From the NCBI GenBank assembly GCA_947367285.1, contig CANBDB010000010.1:1-22622 (forward strand): a DNA stretch of 22,622 nucleotides, written 5' to 3'. Shown here one piece after another: positions 6,272-14,600 of this stretch. The position numbers and the translations under genes are program-made. The notes under the pieces were generated by a model, which was not told where the DNA came from, did not search any database, and saw only the letters and a program-made list of their open reading frames with translations. The DNA comes from an uncultured Clostridia bacterium. Lineage in GTDB: Bacteria; Bacillota; Clostridia; Oscillospirales; CAG-272. Numbering within the stretch: position 1 is the first letter of the stretch; each line of letters begins with the position of its first letter.

Positions 6272-7210
6272 ATGGGTGAATTTTCACATTTTTCGGTACT
6301 CCTTGGTGAGTGCATAGAAAATTTAAATATAAAACCCGACGGCATCTACGTTGACGGCACGGCGGGTGGCGCGGGACATTCAAGCAAGATTGCTGAACGT
6401 CTTGGCGAGGGCGGCTTACTCATTCCCATTGATCAGGATGAGGATGCGATAAAGGTTATAACCGAGCGCCTTGCTCCCTACGGTGACAAGGTGAAGATCG
6501 TAAGAGATAATTTCTCCAACATCAAGCGAGTTCTTGATGAGCTTGAGGTTGACAAAATCGACGGTTTGCTCCTTGACCTTGGAGTTTCGTCCTACCAGCT
6601 CGATACGGCTGAAAGAGGATTTTCCTACATGGCAAATGCTCCTCTTGATATGAGAATGGACAATAGAGCCGCGAGAAGCGCTTACACGGTGCTTAACGAA
6701 TATAGCGCTGACGAGCTCAAGAAAATCATCTACGATTTCGGTGAAGAGAGATTCGCTCCGAAAATCGTTGCAGGAATCATCAAGGCGAGAGAAAAAGCTC
6801 CCATTGAAACAACGGGTGAGCTTGTTGAAATCATAAAGAACTCAATTCCATCCTTTGCAAGACGCGAGGAGCTGAGCTCCGTTAAGAGAGTATTTCAAGC
6901 GGTGCGAATTGAAGTTAACAAAGAGCTTGATATTATCGCTCCCACGATTGAGGCGGCGGTGAGCAAAATGAATGAGGGCGGAAGAATTGTGATAATCACA
7001 TTCCACTCGCTCGAGGACAGAATTGTAAAGCAAACGTTCAATCAGCTTGCAAGCGGTTGCACTTGCCCCAAGGATTTTCCTGTTTGTGTTTGCGGCAACA
7101 AGCCAAAAATCAAGATACTCACTAAAAAGCCAATACTTCCGAGCGAAGCCGAGCTTGCCGTGAACTCACGAAGCAAGAGCGCAAAACTCAGGGTTGCGGA
7201 GAAAATATAA
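6272..7210 (+). CDS. rsmH: 16S rRNA (cytosine-1402 N4) methyltransferase RsmH (MraW)
   Basis: RsmH methylates N4 of C1402 in the decoding centre of 16S rRNA, using S-adenosylmethionine. The 312-residue protein begins MGEFSHFSVLLGE, matching the family N-terminus, followed by the SAM-binding VDGTAGGAGHS (around 27-37) and the LLLDLGVSS and SLEDRIVK motifs. The C-terminal region has the cysteine-rich CTCPKDFPVCVCG segment common in this family. The ATG at 6272 is preferred over a TTG at 6257, which would overlap mraZ. There is no good Shine-Dalgarno sequence, but the ATG is only 2 bases after the mraZ stop, so translation is probably coupled. Confidence 0.96.
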   Translation: MGEFSHFSVLLGECIENLNIKPDGIYVDGTAGGAGHSSKIAERLGEGGLLIPIDQDEDAIKVITERLAPYGDKVKIVRDNFSNIKRVLDELEVDKIDGLLLDLGVSSYQLDTAERGFSYMANAPLDMRMDNRAARSAYTVLNEYSADELKKIIYDFGEERFAPKIVAGIIKAREKAPIETTGELVEIIKNSIPSFARREELSSVKRVFQAVRIEVNKELDIIAPTIEAAVSKMNEGGRIVIITFHSLEDRIVKQTFNQLASGCTCPKDFPVCVCGNKPKIKILTKKPILPSEAELAVNSRSKSAKLRVAEKI

Positions 7211-7228
7211 ACGGAAGGAATTTTCGCG

Positions 7229-8152
7229 ATGAAAAAAGTTCAAAGAAGTGCAAAGCAAGACACCGCGCTTGATGAGCTTTATAAAAGATATGAAGATCGT
7301 GGAAATAACTACAACAAAAGTCCTGAATACGCGGAGCAAGAATCAAGGGCGCTTTTGACAAGAAGCGAGGCGCCGAAATCTTACCGAGTAGTTGGCGGTA
7401 CTGATCTTAAAAAGTATAAGAGCGGTGTATCGGTCTCGGGAAGGTACATGACCGAAGGCGACTTCGCTACTTACTACCGTGCAAACAGGGACTACACTCC
7501 CGACTCAAGCGCCTCGCTTGATGAGGCAGTTGTGCTCGACGGCATAGACCGCGAACGATATAAAAATAAAAATAAGATAAATAATAATAAAATGGATAGA
7601 AAAGACGTTAAAGCACAGCTTATAGCCGAGGCACAAAGAGCAAATCCTAAAGATCTTGGCTCGAGAGTGGAAAAGAAGGTTGCAAAGCCTCGGGCGGAGC
7701 ACAAAAAAGCGTCAAAGGTTAAAGAGGCGGCAAGGGTTGCGGCAAATACCTGGATTCCTCTTGATGAAAGAAACACTGAAAAATGCGTTGAGGGCAAGAA
7801 AACAAAAATGCCCACGGGCGCAATTCTTGCAATCCTCGTAATTGCGTTCTCACTGCTTTTGATAGTCGCAAGCTCGATGCTGCTCAGCTCGGCTCGACTT
7901 GAGCAAAGCGAGATCAAGGAAAACATTGGTGAGCTTGAAGCTGAGGTTGATAAGCTTCAAGATGACCTCGACAAGAAAAACGAGGATGCGGATATAGAAA
8001 TTTTTGCTAAGGAAGAGCTTGGCATGATAGGTCAGGAACATGTCAATGCAGAATATATAGATAGTAATAAAGCTGATGGGGTTCAAAAACACGAGAATGA
8101 TGAATTCTCCTTTGCATCACTCATCAAATGGTTTTTTGGTTTCCTGAGATAA
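7229..8152 (+). CDS. FtsL/DivIC-like divisome protein with a long cytoplasmic N-terminal extension
   Basis: Position between rsmH and the septal PBP is that of ftsL. The 307-residue protein has one membrane helix (about 197-219), followed by a coiled coil (about 220-255) and an AKEELGMIGQEHVNAEYI segment resembling the conserved end of FtsL/DivIC proteins. About 195 charged, Lys-rich, probably disordered residues precede the helix, including an Asn/Lys run near 113-121; most FtsL proteins have far fewer. The C-terminus ends in a hydrophobic, aromatic patch (ASLIKWFFGFLR). Its expected role is to form a complex with DivIB and activate FtsW-PBP synthesis. AAGGA lies 9 bases before the ATG. Primary sequence does not separate FtsL from DivIC here. 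Confidence 0.8.
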   Translation: MKKVQRSAKQDTALDELYKRYEDRGNNYNKSPEYAEQESRALLTRSEAPKSYRVVGGTDLKKYKSGVSVSGRYMTEGDFATYYRANRDYTPDSSASLDEAVVLDGIDRERYKNKNKINNNKMDRKDVKAQLIAEAQRANPKDLGSRVEKKVAKPRAEHKKASKVKEAARVAANTWIPLDERNTEKCVEGKKTKMPTGAILAILVIAFSLLLIVASSMLLSSARLEQSEIKENIGELEAEVDKLQDDLDKKNEDADIEIFAKEELGMIGQEHVNAEYIDSNKADGVQKHENDEFSFASLIKWFFGFLR

Positions 8153-8166
8153 AAAATCATAAATTT

Positions 8167-8195
8167 TGCCTTTTTTGAATAATATGAAAAAGGCA
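8167..8195 (+). other. Weak AT-rich hairpin after the ftsL-like gene
   Basis: TGCCTTTTT (8167-8175) pairs with AAAAAGGCA (8187-8195) around an 11-base loop, starting 15 bases after the stop codon. It is GC-poor and not followed by a proper T tract, so it is more likely an attenuating or protecting hairpin than a full terminator. Confidence 0.35.
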
Positions 8196-8222
8196 GATTT
8201 CTTTCCATTTGCCACACTTGAA

Positions 8223-8327
8223 AAACGGTGAAGAGCAAGCCTTCCGCCTTTCGTGGAGGTTAGGTGTACGGCGCGGAGTAAAAGCAGCGGCCCATTTGCT
8301 TGATCCCGGCTCTCACCGTTTATTTTT
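8223..8327 (+). ncRNA. Candidate structured RNA or cis-element between ftsL-like and PBP genes
   Basis: The ends pair as a long stem: AAACGGTGA (8223-8231) with TCACCGTTT (8313-8321), continued by GAGC (8233-8236) with GCTC (8309-8312) across a one-base bulge. It encloses about 72 GC-rich bases that can form at least two small hairpins, TCCGC-N5-GTGGA (around 8243-8257) and AAGCA-N10-TGCTT. The stem is followed by TTTATTTTT, so it could also act as an attenuator. There is no open frame of note, and I cannot match it to a named riboswitch. Confidence 0.45.
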
Positions 8328-8372
8328 CGTAAGGAAAGAAAGTTGGTAGAAAAGAAAGAGGAGCGTGATGAT

Positions 8373-10640
8373 ATGAATAACGAATCCATTAGTCACGAAA
8401 GATTGAAAAGAGCGACTACGGTCCTTGTCGGAATATTGCTTGTGTTTTCGATATTACTTGGCAGGATCTTCTGGATACAAACGGTCGACTTTGACCGATA
8501 TCTGCAAAAGGTAATAGATCAAATGACAACGCAAAGCACTGTGAATGCCGAGCGAGGCGCGATCTATGACCGAAACGGCAATCCACTTGCCACAAATATT
8601 ACAACATATAGAATCTTTATCTCCCCCTCATCAATCCTTTCAAATCAAAAAGAAGCAAATGAGGAAGGCGAAAAGGTAAATTATGCCGAGCATATATCGG
8701 AGGGGCTATCCTCGATACTCGGGCTTGATTACGAATCGGTATATAAACAAACTACGTATACTAAATATCTCGACAGAACGATTGCCAAAAACGTTATGGA
8801 CGAAAAGGCTGACGAGGTTCGAGCGTTCATTGACGATAACGGCTATCACGATATGATATATCTCCAGGCGACAAGCACGAGATATTATCCCGGATATGAG
8901 CTGGCTTCCTCGGTTATTGGTTTTACGAATGCCGACGGAGATGGTGTTTACGGACTCGAATCCTATTATGATGATATCCTTGCAGGAACGGACGGTTATT
9001 ACGTTACCGCGAGAGACTCATTTGGAAATGAGCTTCCGTATGAATATGAAAGCTACATTCCCGCACAAAACGGCGGAAATCTTACAACCACGATAGATTC
9101 TTATATACAGAGCGCTCTTGAAGAGCAGCTCCTCGCTACAGTTGCCGAGTGCGGTGCAAAGAACCGTGCCTGCGGTATTGTAGTAAATGTAAAAACCGGT
9201 GCGATACTTGCTATGGCAACCGTTCCCGGATTTGATCTTAACAATCCTCGAACATTGAATGATTATTATTCCGATTTCCTTAAAGAAGACGGATATGCCC
9301 AGGGCAGTGAAGAGTACAACGCGGCATACAACGAGTATCTCCTCGAAATGTGGAGAAACAAGGCGGTGTCGGACTCCTACATTCCGGGTTCAACGTTCAA
9401 GGTTATCTCCTCCTCCGCGGCTCTTACCGAAAACAAGGTAAAGCTTGAGGGTGACAAAGTATACTGCGGCGGTTCGCTCCATCTCTACGGTCACACAATT
9501 CATTGTCACAAGACCGAGGGACACGGAATTCTCAGCTTTGCTGAGGGACTTGTGCAATCCTGCAACGTATGGTTCATGACCATAGGCGAGCGACTCGGCA
9601 TCACAAAATTTTATGATTATTTCAAGGCATTCGGCTATCTCGAAAAAACGGGTATCGACCTTCCTGCCGAGGGCGGAAGCGTTATAAAAACTCAAAACGA
9701 GATGACAGCGCTTGACCTTGCGATATATACTTTTGGTCAAAACTTCAATATCACTCCCATTCAGCATATGATGGCAATAGCCGCGGTTGCAAACGGCGGA
9801 TATCTGATTGAGCCCTACCTTGTAGAGCAAATTACTGACAAGGACGGAAACGTTACTTATCAACACGAAGTCGAAACAAAACGTCAGGTTATCAGTCAAG
9901 ACGTTTGCGAAAAGCTTGGAATCATCCTTGAAGAGGGTGTTTCGGGTGACGGCGGTGCTAAAAACGTTTACGTTGCGGGCTACAAGATAGCCGCAAAAAC
10001 GGGAACGAGTGAAAAGAAGGGAACTGACATAAGAGTTGAGGGCGTTGAGCCTTATATTTGCTCCTGCGTTGCTTTTGCTCCTGCGGATGACCCCGAAATT
10101 GCAGTTCTTATAATGGTTGACGAACCAAGTAAGGGTGTGCTTTACGGAAGCGTAATTGCTGCTCCTTATATGGGCGCTATCATGGAAACGGTTTTGCCCT
10201 ATATCGGTGTTGAAAAGGATGTTTCCGAGGACAATAGCGTTAAGGTTCCTTACCTTACGGGAATGTCACTTGAGGATGCAATTCTTCAAGCCGAGTCCTT
10301 TGAATACGAGGTTATCGTAAAGGGCGATGGCGACTATGTAACGAGTCAAATCCCACGCGGAAGCACTACGATTGATAGAACAAACAAGGTAATCACACTT
10401 TATACCGGAAATGCAAAAGAGGAAGACAGCGTTACGGTGCCCGACCTTATCGGAAAGACTGCATTCGCTGCCAACCAAATGCTGATAAATTCTAAACTGA
10501 ATATTTGTATTGAAGGTACTGATAACTATATGAGTGGCTCGGGCGCGATAGTCGTCATGCAGTCGATTCCTGCAGGCACTAAGGTGTCACCCGGAACGGT
10601 AGTAACAGTTACTTACAGATATTTAGACCCTGATGAATAA
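8373..10640 (+). CDS. ftsI: Class B penicillin-binding protein with two PASTA domains (FtsI/SpoVD type)
   Basis: This is the septal transpeptidase that crosslinks new peptidoglycan together with FtsW. The 755-residue protein has an N-terminal membrane anchor (about 15-37), a dimerisation domain, and a transpeptidase domain with S340-T-F-K343, S396-C-N398 and K542-T-G544. Two PASTA domains follow (about 622-680 and 688-750). Two PASTA repeats resemble B. subtilis PbpB more than SpoVD, but vegetative and sporulation roles cannot be told apart from sequence. The ATG at 8373 is chosen for AGGAG 9 bases upstream; an in-frame TTG at 8343 would add 10 residues and has its own purine-rich upstream sequence. 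It is separated from the ftsL-like gene by a 220-base gap, the largest inside the cluster. Confidence 0.95.
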   Translation: MNNESISHERLKRATTVLVGILLVFSILLGRIFWIQTVDFDRYLQKVIDQMTTQSTVNAERGAIYDRNGNPLATNITTYRIFISPSSILSNQKEANEEGEKVNYAEHISEGLSSILGLDYESVYKQTTYTKYLDRTIAKNVMDEKADEVRAFIDDNGYHDMIYLQATSTRYYPGYELASSVIGFTNADGDGVYGLESYYDDILAGTDGYYVTARDSFGNELPYEYESYIPAQNGGNLTTTIDSYIQSALEEQLLATVAECGAKNRACGIVVNVKTGAILAMATVPGFDLNNPRTLNDYYSDFLKEDGYAQGSEEYNAAYNEYLLEMWRNKAVSDSYIPGSTFKVISSSAALTENKVKLEGDKVYCGGSLHLYGHTIHCHKTEGHGILSFAEGLVQSCNVWFMTIGERLGITKFYDYFKAFGYLEKTGIDLPAEGGSVIKTQNEMTALDLAIYTFGQNFNITPIQHMMAIAAVANGGYLIEPYLVEQITDKDGNVTYQHEVETKRQVISQDVCEKLGIILEEGVSGDGGAKNVYVAGYKIAAKTGTSEKKGTDIRVEGVEPYICSCVAFAPADDPEIAVLIMVDEPSKGVLYGSVIAAPYMGAIMETVLPYIGVEKDVSEDNSVKVPYLTGMSLEDAILQAESFEYEVIVKGDGDYVTSQIPRGSTTIDRTNKVITLYTGNAKEEDSVTVPDLIGKTAFAANQMLINSKLNICIEGTDNYMSGSGAIVVMQSIPAGTKVSPGTVVTVTYRYLDPDE

Positions 10641-10679
10641 AAGGAAGTTGAAAAAAAGTAATCTTTCAGGAGAGCTTTT

Positions 10680-12155
10680 ATGAAACTTCTTGACATTTGC
10701 ACAAAAGCAAAAATCAATTGCCCCGATCATCTTTCAAGTCTTGATGTAAAGGGAATTACCTCAAACTCAAGAGATGTGAAGGAAGGATACATCTTCTTCT
10801 GCCTTGAGGGAACGAAGGTTGACGGTCACCGTTACATAGATGATGCGCTGTTGCGAGGCGCGTGCTGTGTGGTGATTGAAAATGAAAAATATGCCTGTGA
10901 GAAAGCATTAAAGGTGCCTTCCACAAGGGTGGTTCTTGCAAATATGATGAACGTATTTTGCGGTGAGCCAACAAAAAAGCTTAAATTTATCGGTGTTACG
11001 GGAACGAATGGTAAAACAAGCGTTACCGAAATGCTGAAAAATATATTTACTCATGCAAAAATATCTTGTGCGACTGTCGGAACACTGAATAGTTCGTCCT
11101 TTTCTCCAAATTCCGACGGTAGCACGGCAAATTTCACAACGCCCGATCCTGAGGAGCTATATCCTCAGCTCCAAAGGATCTCGGACGCTGGAATTGAGTA
11201 CGTGGTTATGGAAACGACCTCACACGCGCTAAAGCTTGATAAACTCGCACCAATCAATTTTGAAATTGGAATTTTTACCAATCTTACCGAGGATCACCTC
11301 GATTTCCATCACACGATGGAAGATTATTTCAAATCCAAGCTTCGCTTATTTAATAAGTGCAAGATTGGAATAATAAATGTTGATGACGATTCGGGCAAGA
11401 AAATAAAAAATCTTGCACCGTGTAAAATAAAGAGCTGCTCGATGGAGCAAAAAGCCGATTTCTTTGCCGAAGATATAAAAAATCTTGGCGAGGACGGAAC
11501 ACAATACGCAATAAGATACGGAAACACAAAAATTCCGATCGCGTGCAAGGTTCCGGGGCAATTTTCAGTTATGAATTCAATGCAAGCCTGCGCCGCGGCG
11601 CTTGTGCTTGGTTTAGATAGAAAAATTATAGATAGCTCCTTTAATGATTTTTTTGGAGTCTGCGGTCGGCTCGAGAGAGTTTTGCTTCCGCCAGAATGTG
11701 AGTTTTCGGTGTATATCGATTACGCTCACACCCCCGACGCACTGCAAAAATTGCTTGAAACCGTGAACGGTTTTAAGGGTAGTGAGCAAAGAGTGGTCTT
11801 ACTCTTTGGTTGCGGCGGCGACAGGGAACAGGAAAAAAGAAAAATTATGGGAAGTATCGCAACGCGGCTCGCTGATTTCACGGTTGTGACGAGTGACAAT
11901 CCGCGAAGCGAAGAACCCACTGATATTATTAATCAAATTCTTATGGGAATTGATGAGGGCGCAAGCCTTGCGGTCATTCCCGAAAGAAAAAGAGCTATCG
12001 AATATGCGATAGCAACTGTCAAGCGAGGCGACATCATAGTGCTTGCGGGCAAGGGACACGAAAAATATGAAATTAATGCAAACGGAAGATTTCCATTTGA
12101 TGAAAGGGAAGTTATCCGTAAGACAATAGAAAAATACTACGAAAGGAAGAAATGA
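10680..12155 (+). CDS. murE: UDP-MurNAc-tripeptide synthetase MurE, meso-DAP-adding
   Basis: MurE adds the third amino acid to the UDP-MurNAc-L-Ala-D-Glu precursor in the cytoplasm. The 491-residue protein has the ATP-binding GVTGTNGKTS (105-114), a METTSHAL motif, and D406-N-P-R409 in the C-terminal domain. The DNPR form is that of meso-diaminopimelate-adding enzymes; lysine-adding ones differ here. AGGAGAG (10668-10674) is 5 bases before the ATG. It lies 39 bases after the PBP gene and 3 bases before murF. Arginine codons include several AGG and CGA, unlike murF. Confidence 0.97.
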   Translation: MKLLDICTKAKINCPDHLSSLDVKGITSNSRDVKEGYIFFCLEGTKVDGHRYIDDALLRGACCVVIENEKYACEKALKVPSTRVVLANMMNVFCGEPTKKLKFIGVTGTNGKTSVTEMLKNIFTHAKISCATVGTLNSSSFSPNSDGSTANFTTPDPEELYPQLQRISDAGIEYVVMETTSHALKLDKLAPINFEIGIFTNLTEDHLDFHHTMEDYFKSKLRLFNKCKIGIINVDDDSGKKIKNLAPCKIKSCSMEQKADFFAEDIKNLGEDGTQYAIRYGNTKIPIACKVPGQFSVMNSMQACAAALVLGLDRKIIDSSFNDFFGVCGRLERVLLPPECEFSVYIDYAHTPDALQKLLETVNGFKGSEQRVVLLFGCGGDREQEKRKIMGSIATRLADFTVVTSDNPRSEEPTDIINQILMGIDEGASLAVIPERKRAIEYAIATVKRGDIIVLAGKGHEKYEINANGRFPFDEREVIRKTIEKYYERKK

Positions 12156-12158
12156 GTT

Positions 12159-13580
12159 ATGAAGATTAAGCTTGGTCTTGGACGTCTTACAGCTGATAAG
12201 GTAGCGCAGATTTGTGGCGGTACTCTCTATACTGTTGCGTGCGAGAATAAGGTTCTTTTTGAAACAGTTTGCACCGACTCACGCGAGGCTGATAACACAT
12301 CTATGTTCGTTGCAATCCGTGGCGAGCGCGTTGACGGTCACTCATATATTTCCAACGTAGTTAAGCAGGGTTGCCGTTGCGTTATCGCTGAAAGAGTACC
12401 CCTTGACGTTAAGGGTATTGCGGTAATTCTTGTTCAGGATTCCATTCGCGCTATCCGTGATATCGCGGAATACGTAAAGAGCCAGGTTGAGGTAAAGACA
12501 GTTGCTATCACCGGTTCTGTTGGTAAGACAACAACAAAGGAATTTATTTCCGCAGTTCTTGATAGAAAATACAATCTTTACAAAACTGAGGGTAACTTCA
12601 ACTCCACAATCGGTATGCCCATGAGCATGCTTGAGCTTAGCCAGAGAAACGACGCGGCTGTATTCGAGATGGGTATGAGCGGTCTTGGTGAGATCGAGTA
12701 TATGAGCGAAGCGGCAAAGCCCGACGTTGCAGTTATCACAAATATCGGTTCTTCACACCTTGAGGCACTTGGCTCAAGAGAGAATATTTGTCGCGCTAAG
12801 ATGGAGATCACTGCAGGTCTCCGTGATGGCGGTACACTCTTCCTTAACGGCGACGAGCCCCTTCTTGCAGGTCACGAGAGCGCTAGATACAACACTCTCT
12901 ACTTTGGTATGAAGAATGAGGAATGTGATTATTTCGCAGGAAATATCAGAAACACCGAGAGCGGTCTTATGTTCGATATGAGAACTCCCGATGCTGAATA
13001 TAAAAATATTGAAATCAATCTTGCAGGTGCACATAACGTTTACAATGCAATGGCGGCTTTCACAGTTGGTCTTAAGATGAATCTTACTGAGGAGCAAATC
13101 CGTGAGGGTCTCCTTTCCTACAAGGCTGCTAAGATGCGTCAGAACATTTATGAGATCGGCGGTGTAACCGTTATCGAGGACTGCTACAATGCAAGCCCCG
13201 AGTCCATGAATGCCGCTATCAACGTGCTTGGCGATACTGCTAAGGCTCGTGGCGGTAGAATGATCGCACTCCTTGGCGACATGAGAGAGCTTGGTACAAC
13301 AAGCCCCGCGCTTCACGCAGGTGTTGGCTCATATCTTGCTGAGAAGCATGCCGACTTCCTCTTCACATACGGTGAGCTTTCTTCCAAGAACCTTGCCGAT
13401 GGTGCAGTTAAGAACGGCATGAGCGAAAAGCAGATCTTTAGAAATCCCACAACTGATGCTGAAAGCGTTGGTAAAAAGATTCTTTCCGTGCTTCAGTCCG
13501 GTGACGTACTTCTCGTAAAGGCAAGCCGTGGTCTTGCTGCGGAAAACGTACTCAATTACGTTAAGGCACAATTGGTTTAA
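12159..13580 (+). CDS. murF: UDP-MurNAc-tripeptide:D-Ala-D-Ala ligase MurF
   Basis: MurF adds D-Ala-D-Ala, completing the UDP-MurNAc-pentapeptide. The 473-residue protein has the N-terminal CTDSREA uridine-binding segment, the ATP loop GSVGKTTTKE (119-128), EMGMSGLGEI and the EDCYNASPESM motif of the Mur ligase family. GAAAGGAAG lies about 10 bases upstream and the ATG is 3 bases past the murE stop, so the two are cotranslated. Codon choice differs from murE: arginine is mostly AGA or CGT with AGG, CGA and CGG essentially absent, and glycine is often GGT, as in ftsZ. This may reflect higher expression or a different history. Confidence 0.97.
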   Translation: MKIKLGLGRLTADKVAQICGGTLYTVACENKVLFETVCTDSREADNTSMFVAIRGERVDGHSYISNVVKQGCRCVIAERVPLDVKGIAVILVQDSIRAIRDIAEYVKSQVEVKTVAITGSVGKTTTKEFISAVLDRKYNLYKTEGNFNSTIGMPMSMLELSQRNDAAVFEMGMSGLGEIEYMSEAAKPDVAVITNIGSSHLEALGSRENICRAKMEITAGLRDGGTLFLNGDEPLLAGHESARYNTLYFGMKNEECDYFAGNIRNTESGLMFDMRTPDAEYKNIEINLAGAHNVYNAMAAFTVGLKMNLTEEQIREGLLSYKAAKMRQNIYEIGGVTVIEDCYNASPESMNAAINVLGDTAKARGGRMIALLGDMRELGTTSPALHAGVGSYLAEKHADFLFTYGELSSKNLADGAVKNGMSEKQIFRNPTTDAESVGKKILSVLQSGDVLLVKASRGLAAENVLNYVKAQLV

Positions 13581-13596
13581 TTTCAGAGGATAAAAA

Positions 13597-14583
13597 ATGA
13601 TTATTGAGTTTATTTTAGTAGCCGTTGCCGTATTCTTTCTTTCGGTATTACTCGAAAAGCTCATAATTCCAATATTGAAAAGCCACAAGGTTGGTCAAAA
13701 GATACTTGAGATCGGCCCGCGTTGGCACGCAAATAAAGCAGGTACACCCACAATGGGCGGCATCTGCTTTATTATGGCAATTTTGGCGGTTATGGCAGTG
13801 GTTGCGATTATTACAGCCATCAACGGTAAGAGCAGGGAGCTTATCCCCTTGGCACTGGCACTCGGCCTTGCTACCCTTAACGGTATGATTGGATTTTTTG
13901 ACGATTACACAAAGCTCGTCAAAAAGCAAAACGAGGGATTTACACCCATTCAGAAGATAGTTCTTCAGTCCCTTGTCGCAATTCTTTATTTAATCTCTAT
14001 GTCCGCGACCGACAATATCAACACGGCGCTTCACATTCCTTTTACAAGCGTTTCCCTTGAGCTTGGCTTGTTCTATTACGTATTCGCCTTCGTGCTCATA
14101 ATCGGATTTGTGAACAGCGTGAACCTCACTGACGGAATCGACGGACTTGCAAGCTCGGTAACCCTTATTGTTGGCGCATTTTTCAGCGTTATGGGCTTTA
14201 CAACGGGCAATAGAACTCTCGTTCTCCTCGGTGCAGCGGCAGTAGGCGCTACACTTGGATTTTTGGTGTACAATTTCTATCCTGCAAGAGTTTTCATGGG
14301 CGACACGGGTTCGCTGTTCTTGGGCGGCTTGGTTGTCGGTATGACATTTGTACTTGATGAGCCAATGATCATCTTCCTTGTGGGAATCATATATCTAACT
14401 GAAGCATTCTCCGACATTATTCAGGTTGGAGTTTATAAGATCTCGGGAAGAAAAATTCGAGTATTTAAGATGGCACCGATCCACCATCATTTTGAAAAAT
14501 GCGGTTGGAGCGAGATTAAAGTGGTTGCAGTATTTTCACTTGTAACTTTGATTTTTTGTATCATAGCATTTTTCGGAATTTAG
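13597..14583 (+). CDS. mraY: Phospho-MurNAc-pentapeptide transferase MraY
   Basis: MraY is the polytopic membrane enzyme that transfers phospho-MurNAc-pentapeptide to undecaprenyl phosphate, forming lipid I. The 328-residue protein shows the family hallmarks: GFFDDYTK with the Asp pair D102-D103, NLTDGIDGLA with D179, and PIHHHFE with H296-H298. About ten hydrophobic segments are visible. It starts 16 bases after murF with an AGAGGA site. In the usual gene order murD would follow; here ftsW follows directly after 17 bases. Confidence 0.98.
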   Translation: MIIEFILVAVAVFFLSVLLEKLIIPILKSHKVGQKILEIGPRWHANKAGTPTMGGICFIMAILAVMAVVAIITAINGKSRELIPLALALGLATLNGMIGFFDDYTKLVKKQNEGFTPIQKIVLQSLVAILYLISMSATDNINTALHIPFTSVSLELGLFYYVFAFVLIIGFVNSVNLTDGIDGLASSVTLIVGAFFSVMGFTTGNRTLVLLGAAAVGATLGFLVYNFYPARVFMGDTGSLFLGGLVVGMTFVLDEPMIIFLVGIIYLTEAFSDIIQVGVYKISGRKIRVFKMAPIHHHFEKCGWSEIKVVAVFSLVTLIFCIIAFFGI

Positions 14584-14600
14584 ATTTTTGGGGGTAAGGT

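Noticed and set aside
8255..8275. Weak resemblance to a T-box (AGGTGTAC...GCGCGG) or to the SRP RNA core
   Set aside because: The match to the T-box consensus is poor, there is no room for a specifier stem, and the SRP loop sequence GGAAGCAGCC is not present.
8343..8372. TTG start at 8343 for the PBP
   Set aside because: It is not excluded, but the ATG at 8373 has AGGAG at good spacing and gives a normal N-terminus before the membrane anchor.
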